A stretch of DNA of 64,000 nucleotides from Mycolicibacterium palauense (GTDB taxonomy: Bacteria > Actinomycetota > Actinomycetes > Mycobacteriales > Mycobacteriaceae). The stretch spans positions 1 through 64,000 of the forward strand of contig NZ_NVQF01000019.1 of NCBI RefSeq assembly GCF_002592005.1, read 5' to 3'. Within the stretch, counting starts at the first letter, position 1. Each line of letters starts with the position of its first letter. The position numbers and the translations under genes were made by a program. The notes under the pieces were generated by a model. It worked only from the letters and a program-made list of their open reading frames with translations, searched no databases and had not been told where the DNA came from. Positions 61,757 to 64,000 of the stretch are shown here, in pieces.

Positions 61757-62796
61757 AACAATTCCTTGGCCAGCAGTTCCAGTGTGGTCTCGCGGGCCGG
61801 CGCGGTGGCGGGGTCGGTACCCCGGTGCGCCGAGCCGACGGGGTTGACCATCACCTCGTCGACCCCGTAGCGCCCGGCCAGCGCCCGGAGCTGCTCGGCG
61901 GCCTCGGCGGGCGTACCCAGCACGGTCTTGTCCCGGCCCGCGGCGATGATCGCCTGTTCCTGGGCGGTGGGGCGGACCGCCTGCGCGTCCTCGACCAGGT
62001 CGAGCGCGCGCAGCGGCTGCCCGGTGCGCAGCCGGGCCATCATCTGCAGGTTGGGCAGCAGCAGCGCCTCGGCCTCGTCGGCGGACGGGGCCACCGAGGC
62101 GTTGACCGTCAGAAACGTCACCGGTTCGGGGGCCAGGTCACTGGGCCGGAACTCCGAGCGGTAGACGCGCAACGCCTCGTCGGTGCCCTGACCGGAGAAG
62201 TGGTGGGCGAACACGTAGGGCAGGCCCTTGGCCGCGGCCAGGTGCGCGGAGTACATCGAGGAGCCCAGCAGCCACAGCCGCGGCGCGCCGGCCGCCGACG
62301 GGGTGGCCTTGAGGATGTAGTCAGGCCGGCGCAGGTGCGCCGGCAGCTGCACGTGCACACCGGACGGGCTCATCATGGCCGCGACCTCGTCGAGGTACTG
62401 CGGGAAGTTCTCCACATCGGAGTCGTCACGGGTGCCCCGCAGCGCGATGGAGGTGACCGGGTCCGAACCGGGCGCGCGCCCGATGCCCAGGTCCACGCGG
62501 CCCGGCGCGGCCGCCTCCAGCAGGGCGAACTGTTCGGCGACGGCCAGCGGCGCGTGGTTGGGCAGCATCACCCCGCCGGACCCGAGCCGGATGCTGGCCG
62601 TCTGGGCGGCGAGGTAGGCGATGAGCACCGGCGGGCTGGTGGCCGCGACCGCCGGCATGTTGTGGTGTTCGGCCAGCCAGTAGCGGGTGAAGCCGAGCCG
62701 GTCGGCCTGCTGGGCCAGCCGCACCGTCGCCGCCAGCGCATCGGAGGTCTTCTGGTCGGTGCGCACGGGCACCAGGTCGAGAACAGAGAGCCGCAT
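61753..62796 (-). CDS. LLM-class flavin-dependent oxidoreductase
   Basis: A 347-residue luciferase-like protein of the YhbW/MsnO8 type. It opens LSVLDLVPVRTDQKTSDALAATVRLAQQADRLGFTRYWLAEHHNMP, followed by GSGGVMLPNHAPLAVAEQFALLEAAAPGRVDLGIGRAPGSDP, both hallmarks of the group. The cofactor is FMN (or F420); the substrate is unknown. The ATG at 62796 gives the family-typical N-terminus. It lies convergent to the Ddn-like gene, with the UdgB gene upstream on the same strand beyond a hairpin. Confidence 0.87.
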   Translation of the reverse strand: MRLSVLDLVPVRTDQKTSDALAATVRLAQQADRLGFTRYWLAEHHNMPAVAATSPPVLIAYLAAQTASIRLGSGGVMLPNHAPLAVAEQFALLEAAAPGRVDLGIGRAPGSDPVTSIALRGTRDDSDVENFPQYLDEVAAMMSPSGVHVQLPAHLRRPDYILKATPSAAGAPRLWLLGSSMYSAHLAAAKGLPYVFAHHFSGQGTDEALRVYRSEFRPSDLAPEPVTFLTVNASVAPSADEAEALLLPNLQMMARLRTGQPLRALDLVEDAQAVRPTAQEQAIIAAGRDKTVLGTPAEAAEQLRALAGRYGVDEVMVNPVGSAHRGTDPATAPARETTLELLAKELF

Positions 62797-62832
62797 GACG
62801 GTGACAACGCCGCCCGACCGTCACTGCTTCCC

Positions 62833-62885
62833 GCGATTTCGGTGCAGTTGGTCCCGCTGACCGGGACCGCGCGCACCGAAATCGC
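62833..62885 (-). terminator. Nested hairpin after udgB
   Basis: A perfect 13-bp outer stem (GCGATTTCGGTGC with GCACCGAAATCGC, 62833-62845 and 62873-62885) encloses a 6-bp inner stem (GGTCCC with GGGACC) around a 7-nt loop. It immediately follows the udgB stop and likely terminates that transcript. Confidence 0.65.
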
Positions 62886-63701
62886 TCAGAGGCCGGCCCG
62901 GCGGCGGGCCTCGGCGAAGACGTCGTCCAGCATCGCCGGGGTCAGCCGGCCGGTGAACATGTTCTGCTGACTGGGGTGGTAGCAGCCCAACAGTTGCAGG
63001 CCACCGGCGAGCTCGGCGCTCGCGCCGTGGCCGAATCTCGGCTTCGTCCCGGCCGGCACCCGCTCGGCCAGCAGGTCCAGCGCCACCTGCCAGGCGAATC
63101 CGCCCAGGGCCACCACCACCCGCACCGACGGCGCGATCATCGACCATTCCGCCGCCAGCCACGGCGCGCACGTCGCGCGTTCGGCGGCGGTCGGGGCGTT
63201 GCCCGGCGGTGCGCAGCGCACCGGCGCGCTGATCCGGATCCGGTTGGCCCGCAACCCGTCCGCGGCGTCGACGCTGGCCGCCTGGTTGACCAGCCCGCAC
63301 CGGTGCAGCGCGGCGAAGAGCTGATCGCCGGAGCGGTCACCGGTGAACACCCGACCGGTCCGGTTGGCGCCGTTGGCCGCCGGGGCCAGCCCGAGGATCA
63401 GGATCCGCGGGCGCGCCGACCCCCAGCCGGGCACGGGCCGGCCCCAGTACGGCTGGTCGGCGAACGAGCGCCGCTTGACCGCGGCGACCTCCTCGCGCCA
63501 GGACACCAGACGCGGGCAGGCCCGGCAGACGCTGACCGCGGCGTCGAGTTCGCCGACGGTGCGCGCGCCCGCGGCCAGCGACAGCACCGCCTCGGCGTCG
63601 GCGGCCACGGGGGTGGCCGCGGTCGCCGGATCGCCGGGCCAGCCGGCGCCCGGGGGCACCGGGGAGTCGAATTCACGGCCGGTGCGGGGATGAGGCAGCA
63701 C
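62886..63701 (-). CDS. udgB: Family 5 uracil-DNA glycosylase UdgB
   Basis: A 271-residue iron-sulfur uracil-DNA glycosylase. The catalytic/DNA-binding motif is [21 protein letters not shown] and the second motif is [17 protein letters not shown]. Cys ligands for the 4Fe-4S cluster are in [20 protein letters not shown] and ATCAPWL. The enzyme removes uracil and other damaged bases. The start is taken at the GTG 63701 ([11 protein letters not shown]); the frame remains open upstream into the divergent promoter, where other starts are possible. Position matches Rv1259, beside tap. Confidence 0.9.
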   Translation of the reverse strand: MLPHPRTGREFDSPVPPGAGWPGDPATAATPVAADAEAVLSLAAGARTVGELDAAVSVCRACPRLVSWREEVAAVKRRSFADQPYWGRPVPGWGSARPRILILGLAPAANGANRTGRVFTGDRSGDQLFAALHRCGLVNQAASVDAADGLRANRIRISAPVRCAPPGNAPTAAERATCAPWLAAEWSMIAPSVRVVVALGGFAWQVALDLLAERVPAGTKPRFGHGASAELAGGLQLLGCYHPSQQNMFTGRLTPAMLDDVFAEARRRAGL

Positions 63702-63768
63702 GGGTCCATGGTGCCCGGTCAAATTCTCTGGGCGCGAGCAGGTCTGCGCTGCTACATTCCCTCCCGCC
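63702..63768. promoter_or_regulatory. Divergent promoter between udgB and the tap-like gene
   Basis: TACATT at 63753-63758 is a TANNNT -10 box about 10 nt before the MFS ATG. The AT patch TCAAATTCTC around 63718-63728 sits where WhiB7-dependent promoters carry an AT-rich element upstream of the -35. In M. tuberculosis, tap belongs to the WhiB7 antibiotic-stress regulon, so the same control is plausible here. Confidence 0.45.
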
Positions 63769-64000
63769 ATGTCCAGTTCCAAGCGCGGTCCGGCGCTGTT
63801 GATCCTCTTCGCGGCGTTGATGGCCGGGGCGGGCAACGGCATCTCGATCGTGGCGTTCCCGTGGCTGGTGCTGCAGCGCAGCGGTTCGGCGTTCAACGCC
63901 TCGCTGGTGGCGATGGCGGGCACCCTGCCGCTGCTGGCCGCGACGCTGATCGCGGGAACGGCGGTCGACTACCTGGGCCGGCGCCGGGTGTCGCTGATCT
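63769..64000 (+). CDS. tap: MFS drug-efflux transporter, N-terminus (tap-like, cut by window end)
   Basis: The frame from ATG 63769 runs off the right edge after about 77 codons. It begins [20 protein letters not shown] with a first membrane helix, continues [20 protein letters not shown] into the second, and reaches the MFS motif-A loop as [15 protein letters not shown]. The location divergent from udgB is that of Rv1258c (tap), an efflux pump for tetracyclines and aminoglycosides. The rest of the gene is outside the window. Confidence 0.8.
   Translation, partial: MSSSKRGPALLILFAALMAGAGNGISIVAFPWLVLQRSGSAFNASLVAMAGTLPLLAATLIAGTAVDYLGRRRVSLI

Overview
The window is GC-rich, tightly packed actinobacterial DNA, almost certainly from a Mycobacterium/Mycolicibacterium. 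The right-hand two thirds (about 15.5-64 kb) reads, from memory of H37Rv and without any search, as an inverted, expanded version of M. tuberculosis Rv1287 down to Rv1258c. The order is Rrf2 regulator, cysNC, cysD, carbonic anhydrase, oppBCDA, GMC oxidoreductase, SbcCD-like pair, SixA, lprC/lprB, two ABC exporters, adenylyl cyclase, amidase, HIT protein, Ddn-like protein, udgB and a tap-like efflux pump. F420/flavin enzymes, mycobacterial lipoproteins and many leaderless-looking promoters (a TANNNT box 6-8 nt before an ATG/GTG) fit this. Gene symbols rest on that remembered order plus motifs read in the sequence.

Layout. 0-0.8 kb: the 3' end of an IS5-type transposase and a PNPOx-like flavoprotein. 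0.86-8.5 kb: an alpha-glucoside/trehalose-type module, with a GH13 alpha-glucosidase divergent from a lipoprotein/permease/permease/ATPase importer and a kinase-like DUF4032 protein. 8.5-11.8 kb: lactate 2-monooxygenase, an overlapping LLM oxidoreductase and a TDT/SLAC1 transporter. 11.9-15.5 kb: a NarL-type two-component system with a DUF4097-like protein, a small acidic protein and a VOC protein. 15.5-19.7 kb: sulfate activation (cysD-cysNC-cysQ-Rrf2 regulator) behind an AT-rich promoter. 19.9-26.2 kb: carbonic anhydrase and divergent oppBCDA. 26.2-28.1 kb: an alpha/beta hydrolase and a TetR regulator.

28.1-36.6 kb looks like an accessory peptide-scavenging locus: LysR, substrate-binding lipoprotein, two permeases, double ATPase and a C39-like cysteine peptidase with a GNAT-like N-terminus, divergent from an M20 amidohydrolase. 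The LysR and lipoprotein reading frames are continuous, with no stop codon between them. 36.6-42 kb: GMC oxidoreductase and an SbcC/SbcD-like pair. 42-48.2 kb: SixA, an LEH-like protein, LprC/LprB and a heterodimeric ABC exporter whose gene junction carries a 14-bp triplication.

48.2-57 kb: small hypothetical proteins, an AIM24-family protein, an Rv1264-like adenylyl cyclase, and a catabolic cluster (GAF regulator, SDR, zinc alcohol dehydrogenase, SnoaL-fused flavin monooxygenase). The two promoter regions of that cluster hold three near-consensus CRP sites, and one also holds a 19-bp inverted repeat. 56.5-64 kb: a deoxyinosine-type glycosylase, a Rieske lipoprotein with a membrane partner, amidase, AraC regulator, VOC, HIT, Ddn-like, LLM, UdgB and the start of a tap-like MFS gene. 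No tRNA, rRNA or CRISPR array was seen.
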